Assembly (NCBI GenBank): GCA_016194835.1 | Contig: JACQAU010000085.1 | Location: forward strand, 1 to 5,764 | Length of the DNA: 5,764 bases | Reading direction: 5' to 3' | DNA from: Deltaproteobacteria bacterium | GTDB taxonomy: Bacteria; Bdellovibrionota; UBA1018 | Shown here: positions 1 to 5,751 of the stretch, piece by piece | Layout: each line of letters starts with the position of its first letter | Position numbering within the stretch: position 1 is the stretch's first letter | The notes under the pieces: model-generated | Database searches by the model: none | Told to the model about the DNA's origin: nothing | The model's input: the letters and a program-made list of their open reading frames with translations, nothing else | Program-made: the position numbers and the translations under genes

Positions 1-245
1 ACACCGTTTTCTTCTAAAATTGTAAAAGCTGTTTCTGCTGCAGCGTATTCAGCATCTGTAGTACCTGTGATTTTGCCATAGTTATCTTTTGCACAGGCTA
101 AATCGCCTTTATCAAAGCAAGCGCGTGCGGCTGAAAGTAGCTGTGCGTCTCCACTGGGATTGTCTATGGGATCAAACACATTGGGGCAAGAAACTAAAAA
201 CATGCTACAAAATAGTAATAACGACACTAGGTTCCGTGTATTCAC
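1..245 (-). CDS. Small lipoprotein, N-terminal part (runs off left edge)
   Basis: This is the first 81 codons of a gene that continues beyond the left edge. The start is a GTG, preceded 8 bases upstream by a perfect AAGGAGG, which decides the start. The product begins MNTRNLVSLL, continues through a hydrophobic stretch and reaches a lipobox L-V-S-C with the lipidated cysteine at residue 20, so it should be exported and anchored by Lgt/LspA processing. The +2 residue is proline, not aspartate, so outer-membrane sorting by Lol is plausible. The mature part (for example AARACFDKGDLACAKDNY) is alanine-rich and helical, with a spacing that resembles one TPR-like helical hairpin. That resemblance is my inference and the function is unknown. 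It lies 78 bases downstream of coaE on the same strand, with its own strong ribosome site. Confidence 0.8.
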   Translation of the reverse strand, partial: MNTRNLVSLLLFCSMFLVSCPNVFDPIDNPSGDAQLLSAARACFDKGDLACAKDNYGKITGTTDAEYAAAETAFTILEENG

Positions 246-253
246 TGTGCAAA

Positions 254-260
254 CCTCCTT
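254..260 (-). promoter_or_regulatory. Ribosome binding site of the left lipoprotein
   Basis: AAGGAGG on the minus strand, 8 bases before the GTG at 245. It is a near-perfect anti-16S match and is the main reason to accept the GTG start. Confidence 0.8.
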
Positions 261-277
261 TTTTACCAGAATCTGAC

Positions 278-303
278 TTTCAGTTTTTTTAAAAAAACTG
301 AAA
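278..303. repeat. 26-base perfect palindrome between coaE and the lipoprotein gene
   Basis: Both 13-base arms read TTTCAGTTTTTTT and meet at position 290/291 with no spacer. Position 277/304 breaks the symmetry. On the minus-strand transcript it lies 20 bases after the coaE stop and about 30 bases before the start of the next gene. It could form an A/U-rich stem with a GC pair cluster near its base and act as a weak terminator, or it could be a DNA-level operator. The T-run is inside the stem, not after it, so it is not a classical Rho-independent terminator. Confidence 0.6.
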
Positions 304-323
304 ACTCCTTTAAGAAGATTAAG

Positions 324-962
324 CTAGCTTTGCGGTTTTGTAAACAATTTTGGAATTATAAGCAGAACTTTTTCCCTAAGTTCTTCTAGTGTGCCGTTGT
401 TTTCAATTAAAAATGCCGCAGCGTTTCTCCTAACTTCGTCTGAAGTTTGGGATGCAAAAATCTTTTCTGCCATATCTTCAGATAGCTGATCGCGTTCTAT
501 GAGTCTTTTCTTACGCATCTCCCTTGGTGTTTCTACTACAATGAGTCCTTCAAAATCATCTGCTTTCTTTTTTTCTACTAATAGTGCGGCCTCATAAATA
601 ATTGGACTTTTGGGATTTGTTTTCTGAAGTTCGCGCATCATACGCAAGCTTTCTGTTTGGATTAGGGGGTGCAAAATGGCTTCTAAATCTTCTTTGGCTT
701 TTTGATCATTAAAAACTGTTTTTCTTAACCACGCACGATCCGATGTGCCAAAACGTTGGATAATAGCCTCATACCCTAGTCCACCAGGTAAGGATAGCTC
801 ATGCGCTATGTGATCGGCGTCAATGACTGGGATTTTATTTTCTTCAAATATTTTTGCAACAGTGCTCTTGCCACAAGCCACACCCCCAGTTAGGCCCCAT
901 ACCATAAAGCCTTTTTGTTGCTCACGTGTGTGGATGGATAAAACTCCTTTTTTAAGATTCAT
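324..962 (-). CDS. coaE: Dephospho-CoA kinase
   Basis: CoaE phosphorylates the ribose 3'-hydroxyl of dephospho-CoA with ATP, the last step of coenzyme A synthesis in the cytoplasm. Counted from the ATG at 962, the protein has 212 residues, near the usual 200 or so. A P-loop GGVACGKST is at residues 26-34, followed by the family motif IDADHIAHEL at 47-56, HPLI at 98-101, YEAALLVE at 123-130, and the lid/C-terminal segment with RLIERD and ASQTSDEVRRNAAAFLIENN. The ATG at 962 overlaps the mazG TGA stop as ATGA, which suggests translational coupling. A further in-frame ATG at 905 (MVWGLTGG, with AAGG just upstream) would match the N-terminus of most family members, so the first 19 residues may be untranslated or an extension. 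An in-frame ATG at 1004 lies deep inside mazG and is unlikely. The gene stops at TAG. Confidence 0.93.
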   Translation of the reverse strand: MNLKKGVLSIHTREQQKGFMVWGLTGGVACGKSTVAKIFEENKIPVIDADHIAHELSLPGGLGYEAIIQRFGTSDRAWLRKTVFNDQKAKEDLEAILHPLIQTESLRMMRELQKTNPKSPIIYEAALLVEKKKADDFEGLIVVETPREMRKKRLIERDQLSEDMAEKIFASQTSDEVRRNAAAFLIENNGTLEELREKVLLIIPKLFTKPQS

Positions 963-1828
963 AGAATGCCTGCGTTTTCTTCGAACTGTTTTGCTTCGCG
1001 CCAAAAATGATCCATTTCTTCTAGAGTAGATTCTTCAGGTGTTTTTTTAAGAGTTTTTAATTTTTTTTCTATAAATCTAAAGCGATTTTCAAATTTCAAA
1101 AGCGTAGCTCTTAATGCATCTTCGGGATTGATTTTCAATAAAAAAGACAAGTTACACAAAGAAAAAAAGAGATCTCCAAGTTCTCCTGCTAACTTGTTTT
1201 TTTGACCATGTTTTTTAGATAGCAAGATTTCTTCTTTTAATTCTTCAAGTTCTTCTTCTACTTTTTCAAGGGGGCCAAGGAGATCCTTCCACTGAAATCC
1301 AACTTTAGTAACTTTTTCGATCACGCGTGAAGCTTTTTGTAACGCTGGCAGTGCCCTGGGTAATCCATCTAAAATACTGTTTTTTGCGTCTTTTTCTTTT
1401 GCTTTTTGTTTTTCCCAGCTTTTAAATGCAGCGTCTTCAGTATGAACTTTTTGACTACCAAAAACATGAGGGTGTCTGCGAATGAGTTTTTTGTCAAGCT
1501 CTTGGGCGATGTCGTATATATCGAAGGCTTTTTTCTCCTTTGCTATTTCTGCATGTAAAAGTATTTGCATGAGGAGATCGCCTAGTTCTGCTTGAAATGC
1601 TTTTCGAATAGTATTGTTTTTTAATTTTTTAGGTGTATCAAGCTGATCTAAAATATCTAAAGTTTCATAAGCTTCTTCAATAAGGTATTGCCTTAAACTT
1701 TGAAAAGTCTGCGCTCTATCCCAAGGACAGCCATCTAGAGCGCGCAGTTTTGTTACGGTTTCAATTAAGTGAACTAAAATTTCTGTTTTAGGTGATAGTT
1801 TTCTTGGCATACAAAAAGGTGATATCAT
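959..1828 (-). CDS. mazG: Nucleoside triphosphate pyrophosphohydrolase MazG
   Basis: MazG hydrolyses NTPs and dNTPs to monophosphate and pyrophosphate. It is linked to clearing aberrant nucleotides and to stress nucleotide control. The 289-residue product has the two-domain form typical of full-length bacterial MazG. Domain 1 has LRALDGCPWD at 28-36, the metal-binding EExxE at 51-55 and ELGD at 81-84, then RRHPHVFG at 117-124. Domain 2 starts near VGFQW (176-180), has a second acidic EExxE-like cluster at 191-196, ELGD at 216-219, and closes with LLKFENRF at 243-250. The region from 186 to 205 is a Glu/Lys-rich coil. An alternative start is the ATG at 1810 (MPRKLSPKTE). Neither start has a recognisable Shine-Dalgarno site. 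It lies head-to-head with the ybeY frame with only 6 bases between starts, and is followed by coaE with a 4-base ATGA overlap. Confidence 0.93.
   Translation of the reverse strand: MISPFCMPRKLSPKTEILVHLIETVTKLRALDGCPWDRAQTFQSLRQYLIEEAYETLDILDQLDTPKKLKNNTIRKAFQAELGDLLMQILLHAEIAKEKKAFDIYDIAQELDKKLIRRHPHVFGSQKVHTEDAAFKSWEKQKAKEKDAKNSILDGLPRALPALQKASRVIEKVTKVGFQWKDLLGPLEKVEEELEELKEEILLSKKHGQKNKLAGELGDLFFSLCNLSFLLKINPEDALRATLLKFENRFRFIEKKLKTLKKTPEESTLEEMDHFWREAKQFEENAGIL
1750..1780 (+). promoter_or_regulatory. Possible promoter of the ybeY-prfB frame, inside mazG
   Basis: TTGTTA (1750-1755) and TAAAAT (1775-1780) resemble -35 and -10 boxes with a 19-base spacer, somewhat longer than ideal. It lies within the 5' part of mazG, as any ybeY promoter must given the 6-base gap between the two starts. 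In such AT-rich DNA this may be chance. Confidence 0.2.
1816..1822 (+). promoter_or_regulatory. Ribosome binding site of the ybeY-prfB frame
   Basis: AAGGTGA lies 12 bases before the ATG at 1835, a long but usable spacing. An in-frame TGA at 1820-1822 excludes any start further upstream. The ATG at 1827 is in another frame. Confidence 0.5.
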
Positions 1829-1834
1829 GGTGCT

Positions 1835-3157
1835 ATGCGTTCTGCCAACATATATGAAAAACTTGCAACTAAGGAAATTAAAAGGATCTTGTGTTTAATG
1901 CAGACATGTCCTGCATTATCCAAAAAATGTACTTCTGGTTTATGGAAAGTAGATGTAAAAATAGTGGGTTTAACGCGGATTAGTAGCTTAAATGCTAGAT
2001 ATCTTCATAAGAATAGAACCACGGATATATTGAGTTTTCCTGCACCAAAAGAGTTTTTTAGACATGGTTATTTGGGTGAGCTTGTTATTTGTTTGCCTAT
2101 TTTAAAGAAACAAGCCCGAAGATTTTCGCATTCGTTAAAGACAGAGCTGCAAGTACTAATAACGCATGGGGTTTTGCATTTACTGGGGTTTGATCATACA
2201 AAAAATAACACTCAAGCAAAGCAAATGTCCAAATGGGAAAAGATTTTATTAAATAAAATAGGCTTGATTGAACGAGCGCAATCAGGTAATAAACATTATT
2301 TCTTTGAACAAGAGCTTAAGGGCTTTTTTGAGTTTGAAAAACAATATCAAGACGTTCAAACATTGTTTGAACTTTCACAAGAAGAAAAAGATGATACTGT
2401 TTTTAGCGAAGTTTGCCAGTCTTTAGATGCATTATATCACAAACTCACTCAGGTAGAATTTCAAACTATGCTTTCTGAGGAAGCAGACTCTAAAAACGCG
2501 ATATTAATGATTAATGCAGGAGCCGGAGGCACGGAGTCACAAGATTGGGCACAGATGCTTCTTAGGATGTATAGTAGATGGGCGGAACGAAAGGGATTTA
2601 AGATTGGTCTCATTGACGTTTTAGTGGGTGAAGAGGCTGGGATTAAAAATGCGACTTTGTCTGTTTCTGGTTCTTACGCTTATGGTTTATTAAAATCAGA
2701 GGCAGGAGTGCACCGTTTGGTTCGTATTTCTCCTTTTGATTCGAATGCTAGGCGGCACACATCTTTTGCTAGCGTGTTTATTACACCTGAGGCCGATGAT
2801 GATTTTGAGATCGTGATTCAACCAAATGAAATACGTGTAGATGTTTATCGCGCAGGTGGAAAAGGAGGGCAGGGAGTGAATACAACAGATTCGGCAGTTA
2901 GGCTCACGCATTTGCCAACTGGGATTGTTGTAACTTGCCAACAAGAGCGTTCACAAATTAAAAACAGAGATTTGGCCATGAAAGTTTTACGTTCAAGGCT
3001 GTATGAAAGATATTTAGAAGAACAAAGAAAAAAACAAGCTGAAATCGAAGAATCCTACCTCGCAAGCAGAAAAAACATTAGATGGAGAGCTAGAAGAGTT
3101 TATAAAAACCTACTTAACTTGCCGCATTACTGGGCTATGGGCACGCAGTGGTGCTGA
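1835..3157 (+). CDS. ybeY: YbeY endoribonuclease fused in frame to truncated release factor 2
   Basis: This is one open frame of 440 codons. Residues 1 to about 145 are YbeY, the metal-dependent endoribonuclease of 16S rRNA 3'-end maturation and 70S quality control. The metal site HGVLHLLGFDH is complete (H111, H115, H121), and NRTTDILSFPAP at 60-71 is the conserved substrate loop. The arginine usual just before that loop in E. coli appears to be leucine here. The YbeY part is of normal length. It then passes into RF2 at about ERAQ (146-149) with no stop: a helical region to about 215, AGAGGTESQDWA at 228-239, the codon-recognition tripeptide SPF at 299-301, and GGQ at 344-346. After about residue 407 the sequence no longer matches RF2, and the frame ends at a TGA with an unrelated tail. 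Separate YbeY and RF2 would total more than 500 residues. No ATG or GTG lies between residues 146 and 210, so the RF2 part could only be made as the fusion. YbeY is probably active; RF2 function is doubtful. Confidence 0.8.
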   Translation: MRSANIYEKLATKEIKRILCLMQTCPALSKKCTSGLWKVDVKIVGLTRISSLNARYLHKNRTTDILSFPAPKEFFRHGYLGELVICLPILKKQARRFSHSLKTELQVLITHGVLHLLGFDHTKNNTQAKQMSKWEKILLNKIGLIERAQSGNKHYFFEQELKGFFEFEKQYQDVQTLFELSQEEKDDTVFSEVCQSLDALYHKLTQVEFQTMLSEEADSKNAILMINAGAGGTESQDWAQMLLRMYSRWAERKGFKIGLIDVLVGEEAGIKNATLSVSGSYAYGLLKSEAGVHRLVRISPFDSNARRHTSFASVFITPEADDDFEIVIQPNEIRVDVYRAGGKGGQGVNTTDSAVRLTHLPTGIVVTCQQERSQIKNRDLAMKVLRSRLYERYLEEQRKKQAEIEESYLASRKNIRWRARRVYKNLLNLPHYWAMGTQWC

Positions 3158-3170
3158 GGAAATACCGTAA
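2270..3170 (+). pseudogene. prfB: Peptide chain release factor 2, 5'-truncated and internally deleted
   Basis: RF2 recognises UGA and UAA in the ribosomal A site and triggers peptide release through GGQ. From 2270 the translation follows RF2 closely: the segment DVQTLFEL, GAGGTESQDW, RWAERKGFK, GVHRLVRISPFDS, RRHTSFASVF, GGKGGQGVN, THLPTGIVV, ERSQIKNRDLAMKVL. Two parts are missing. About 50 N-terminal residues are gone, including the site where many prfB genes carry the autoregulatory +1 frameshift. Roughly 30 residues after EIEES (403-407) are also gone; this segment normally holds W-G-x-Q-I-R-S-Y and V-K-D-x-R-T. The authentic C-terminus resumes in another frame (LDGELEEFIKTYL, from 3078) and runs to TAA at 3168-3170, so the second deletion is of length 2 modulo 3. 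I read it as a recently broken prfB or an assembly error. The still-open 5' part leaves room for a remodelled but functional protein. Confidence 0.7.
3060..3170 (+). other. Out-of-frame remnant of the RF2 C-terminus
   Basis: Reading from the tcg at 3060 gives SQAEKTLDGELEEFIKTYL. This matches the RF2 C-terminal signature (compare VLDGDLDxFIEAxL in E. coli RF2), and the frame then runs about 16 more codons to TAA. It is offset by one from the 440-codon frame. That offset shows the tail of the long frame (RKNIRWRARR onwards) is missense and not an alternative RF2 end. Confidence 0.75.
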
Positions 3171-3196
3171 GAGATTGAAATCCAGAAATAATTTTA

Positions 3197-3259
3197 TTGA
3201 CTAATAGCACAAAATTAATTACTCACAGCATTAGCTAAGTGTGATGGGGAGTTAGTCAA
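3197..3259 (+). promoter_or_regulatory. Inverted repeat spanning the acyltransferase leader
   Basis: TTGACTAA (3197-3204) and TTAGTCAA (3252-3259) are perfect complements. The right arm lies exactly between the GGGGAG ribosome site (3246-3251) and the ATG at 3262. A second 8-base palindrome, TTAGCTAA, lies between them at 3231-3238. On RNA the arms could pair and hide the start region; on DNA they could be operator half-sites. TTGACT also matches a -35 box, but no good -10 follows at 16-18 bases. The role is inferred. Confidence 0.35.
3246..3251 (+). promoter_or_regulatory. Ribosome binding site of the acyltransferase
   Basis: GGGGAG lies 10 bases before the ATG at 3262 and supports that start. 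Confidence 0.6.
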
Positions 3260-3261
3260 AT

Positions 3262-4140
3262 ATGGTCACAACAGCACAGAAGAGAAGACTTTTTAGAGAT
3301 TTGGGGAGAATAGATCCAGAGTTTGCAGAAAAATTGGCTCCGTTTTTAGAAGGGCTGTATCGACATTATTTTCGCTGTGAAATGACGGGTTGGGAAAATA
3401 TTCCTGAGCGCACGGTTTTATTTGTAGGAAACCATAATGGTTTGCTCACTTTTGAGGTTTTGATGCTTTTTCATGCATGGTGGAAGCGATATAAAGGCTC
3501 AAAAAGAGCATTGGGATTGGCGCACGGGATAGCTCTTAATAACCCTTTTTTTAGGTGGCTCACGCCAAGAATTGGCGCAGTTCCTGCAGACCCCGAAGTA
3601 GCTTATGAAGCGCTTACTCGTGATTACTCGCTTTTAGTGTACCCAGGTGGAGAAAAAGAATCTTTTCGTCCGTTTACTGAACGCAAGAAGATTAATTTTT
3701 TTGAAAGAAAGGGATTTGTAAAGCTGGCAATAAGAGCCAAGGTGCCTATTGTTCCTATTGTGAGTGTTGGCGCACATGAAAGTTATGTGATTTTACATAG
3801 GGGAGAAGAAATTGCAGAAAAACTTGGGCTAAAAGAAAAATTTCGTCTTCATGGATTGCCCATTACAATTCGTTCCTTGTTTTTTTTATGGTGTGTGGTT
3901 TCTGGTGTCTTTACACTGTTTCCATTAGCGGTTGCGCCGCTTGCATTTATTTCTATTTTTGTTCCAATGCCGTCAAAGATGACGTTTCGGATATTACCGG
4001 CTATTGACGTTGAATCTATGTGGGATCCCGCGCAAACAGATAATGATAATAATCAACGAATTTATGATCATGTTTTAGGAGTGATGCAAAAAGTGCATGA
4101 TGAAGAATATGCGAAACGGAAGTGGCCGGTTTGGGGTTAA
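3262..4140 (+). CDS. PlsC/DGAT-like membrane acyltransferase
   Basis: This 292-residue protein resembles the lysophospholipid/MGAT-DGAT-like acyltransferase superfamily, which moves a fatty acyl group from acyl-CoA or acyl-ACP to a glycerolipid or another hydroxyl at the inner membrane. The catalytic block is VGNHNGLLTFEVLML (55-69), with the histidine at 58. The usual acidic partner appears as E65 rather than aspartate. Block III is LVYPGGEKESFRPF (125-138), followed by KGFVKLAIRAKVPIVPIV (150-167), which matches the conserved G-F-x-x-L-A and V-P-I-V-P segment. Residues 205-235 are strongly hydrophobic and probably insert in or lie on the membrane. The N-terminus has no signal peptide. The gene stands alone, about 100 bases after the broken prfB, and converges on the right-hand lipoprotein. 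The exact substrate cannot be told; storage-lipid (wax ester or triacylglycerol) or phospholipid synthesis are both possible. It stops at TAA. Confidence 0.85.
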   Translation: MVTTAQKRRLFRDLGRIDPEFAEKLAPFLEGLYRHYFRCEMTGWENIPERTVLFVGNHNGLLTFEVLMLFHAWWKRYKGSKRALGLAHGIALNNPFFRWLTPRIGAVPADPEVAYEALTRDYSLLVYPGGEKESFRPFTERKKINFFERKGFVKLAIRAKVPIVPIVSVGAHESYVILHRGEEIAEKLGLKEKFRLHGLPITIRSLFFLWCVVSGVFTLFPLAVAPLAFISIFVPMPSKMTFRILPAIDVESMWDPAQTDNDNNQRIYDHVLGVMQKVHDEEYAKRKWPVWG

Positions 4141-4141
4141 A

Positions 4142-4166
4142 TAGATTCTGCTTTGAGCAGAATCTA
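4142..4166. terminator. Bidirectional stem-loop terminator between convergent genes
   Basis: TAGATTCTGC (4142-4151) pairs perfectly with GCAGAATCTA (4157-4166), and one more T-A pair closes the loop to three bases. It lies in the 30-base gap between the acyltransferase stop (4140) and the lipoprotein stop (4171), where a shared terminator is expected. Flanks are A/T-rich on both sides but lack a long T-run, so termination strength is uncertain. Confidence 0.65.
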
Positions 4167-4170
4167 AATA

Positions 4171-5736
4171 TTATTCTGGCTTGTATTCTGTTTGGCACCC
4201 ACATTGGAGATCGGGATGTGGGGATAAGTTTTCGTTAGCTGTTCCATTTTGAGTGTAGCAAGTTGTTTTTAGTGAAAATTTCAATTTTATTTCTTGTTTG
4301 AGTGCATTTGAGTCAATGAAAGAATATTTTACTGCGCAATTTTTTTCAGTTTGTTTTAAAACTTTGAAATTATTAAATCCCCAAGCATTTTGCAGCGGTC
4401 CTGTGTTTTGTCCTTGGGGATCCTGTATTATTCCGTTTGATGCACCGGTTAATGTTAGCGCTAAAGGGCCTCCCGTGTGGGAATATGGAATAGAAATTAA
4501 ATATACTGAATATTTGCCAATAGGATTAGGGGGAGGAACTGGTTGACAAACTGGTCGGCTAAAGTGTCTGCGCCTACTGCAGATTGGCAACACTACTGGA
4601 GGTGTGTCACTGAAATTTTCGTAATAAGTTCTTTTGTACATTGTTGGTTTAAATGGATAAGTATGACTGTTTCCTATGTTTAGATCCAAGAAATAATTAT
4701 GGAATAATGGAATATTATTGGCTGATAAAATAATTTCATCTCCTCCATAGCGATAAACATTGTTAGGATAAAATAAAAATAATTCAAATTGAATCAGTAA
4801 ATGTGCCGGAGCTTGTTCGCCTAAATCAAGTCTAATGCTTCGTGTGTTATTGGGTACGGTTGTCTGCCCCGGGAAAGGACCGGAAAACTGCTTATCAGAT
4901 CTATTATATACAAGTTGTGCAGTGCTGATAGGTGGTTGAGGTGTCCAGTTGGATATTGAATTTAAAATTTCATTATAATCTGAAAAGCTTTGAGTATGGA
5001 TGTTAAACGAAGCCGCGACTTGCTCGAAACTTGTAAATGTAGGCGTGACTAAATCTGATAAAGATGTCGGGTCACACAAAGGATTATCTTTTTCGACAGT
5101 ATAGATATTTTTATAAAAATCTGAGCCACCTCTATTTTTTACTTCAAACAAAATAGGAGATATCTTGGCAGTGCATGATGTAGTGTTGCTAAATATAACT
5201 TGTTGTCTAGTATGTGGCCAAGTGAGATTTACAAGTGGAGGACCTTGATCAAGTGGAGTAATGACATGGGTTAAAATATTGGTTTGATCATTGTAGTCTA
5301 TGCACGCACATTTTTTATTATCTAATACTTTTCCTGATGGACATTGCAGAGGGCACAGTTCGCCTGAAACAGTTGACTGAGAAATACATTGATTTAAGAG
5401 ACTTGTAAAATCGTTAAATGTAGGACTGTCACAATTAAAAAAACTTTTATTTTGGCATTTTGTTTCGATTAAGTATTGTCTACATCGTAAGCAAAATTGA
5501 AACTGTTGACTTTTTGTGTCCAAATTAGAACACTGGATTTTTGCTAATTCTGATTCATTGGGAGTAGATTGAGAGGTGCTACCATGTGAGGAACCAGATT
5601 GATCGTTTTGAGTGGTGGAGCTACTGTTTGTTGCTTGTATAGAAAAAGATCTATCTTTTACAGAAAAATCATTTATGCAGCCAATCAAATAAGTGCATGA
5701 TATTACTATATAAATAATGTGTCTATATGTTTGCAC
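4171..5736 (-). CDS. Large cysteine-rich lipoprotein with beta-rich C-terminal domain
   Basis: The start is a GTG with AAAGGGG 8 bases upstream. The 521-residue product begins with a short charged and hydrophobic leader and a lipobox L-I-G-C with the lipidated cysteine at residue 20; the +2 residue is isoleucine, compatible with outer-membrane sorting. Residues 35-63 are a Ser/Thr/Asn/Gln-rich tether. Residues 69-145 carry ten cysteines (69, 82, 85, 94, 102, 117, 128, 132, 143, 145) ending in C-x3-C-P-S-G-x7-C-x-C, like a small disulfide-bonded module. From about 155 the sequence is beta-rich. Around 298-458, SIRLDLG, FELFLFY, GGDEIILSANNIPLF, LALTLTGASNG and AWGFNNFKV resemble jelly-roll surface proteins that end in an S-W-G-x-D-N motif. 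More cysteines lie at 386, 397, 467, 493, 512 and 514. The family is not recognised; adhesion or ligand binding at the cell surface is inferred. It is monocistronic within this window. Confidence 0.8.
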   Translation of the reverse strand: MQTYRHIIYIVISCTYLIGCINDFSVKDRSFSIQATNSSSTTQNDQSGSSHGSTSQSTPNESELAKIQCSNLDTKSQQFQFCLRCRQYLIETKCQNKSFFNCDSPTFNDFTSLLNQCISQSTVSGELCPLQCPSGKVLDNKKCACIDYNDQTNILTHVITPLDQGPPLVNLTWPHTRQQVIFSNTTSCTAKISPILFEVKNRGGSDFYKNIYTVEKDNPLCDPTSLSDLVTPTFTSFEQVAASFNIHTQSFSDYNEILNSISNWTPQPPISTAQLVYNRSDKQFSGPFPGQTTVPNNTRSIRLDLGEQAPAHLLIQFELFLFYPNNVYRYGGDEIILSANNIPLFHNYFLDLNIGNSHTYPFKPTMYKRTYYENFSDTPPVVLPICSRRRHFSRPVCQPVPPPNPIGKYSVYLISIPYSHTGGPLALTLTGASNGIIQDPQGQNTGPLQNAWGFNNFKVLKQTEKNCAVKYSFIDSNALKQEIKLKFSLKTTCYTQNGTANENLSPHPDLQCGCQTEYKPE

Positions 5737-5744
5737 TAAAAAAA

Positions 5745-5751
5745 CCCCTTT
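5745..5751 (-). promoter_or_regulatory. Ribosome binding site of the large lipoprotein
   Basis: AAAGGGG on the minus strand, 8 bases before the GTG at 5736. No ATG start gives a full signal peptide, so this site supports the GTG. Confidence 0.6.

Noticed and set aside
89..292. Plus-strand open frame of 67 codons at the left edge
   Set aside because: It lies opposite the lipoprotein N-terminus, whose lipobox and AAGGAGG site are convincing, and it has no features of its own.
962..1004. Longer CoaE start at the ATG at 1004
   Set aside because: It would extend 14 residues into mazG with a very basic peptide not seen in the family; the ATGA overlap at 962 or the ATG at 905 fits better.
2296..2310. 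A CTTTGA at 2302-2307 in just the right relative frame to be the RF2 programmed +1 frameshift site
   Set aside because: The base after TGA is A rather than the favoured C, there is no AGGGGG-like stimulator three bases upstream, and a TAA four codons earlier leaves no zero-frame coding region. It arises from the codons ttc ttt gaa.
2354..2372. Perfect hairpin GTTCAAAC-ATT-GTTTGAAC inside the RF2 part
   Set aside because: It encodes the RF2-like residues DVQTLFEL, and an 8-base stem with a short loop is expected about once in a window of this size by chance.
2696..2944. Minus-strand open frame of 82 codons
   Set aside because: It is opposite the highly conserved SPF and GGQ region of RF2 and has no family features, so it is a shadow.
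1835..3157. Reassignment of UGA to a sense codon as the cause of prfB loss
   Set aside because: No conserved domain in the window contains an in-frame TGA, all tryptophans are TGG, and mazG ends at a TGA overlapping the coaE start.
4298..4546. Plus-strand open frame of 82 codons inside the large lipoprotein gene
   Set aside because: It has no ribosome site or recognisable motif and is antisense to a well-supported gene.
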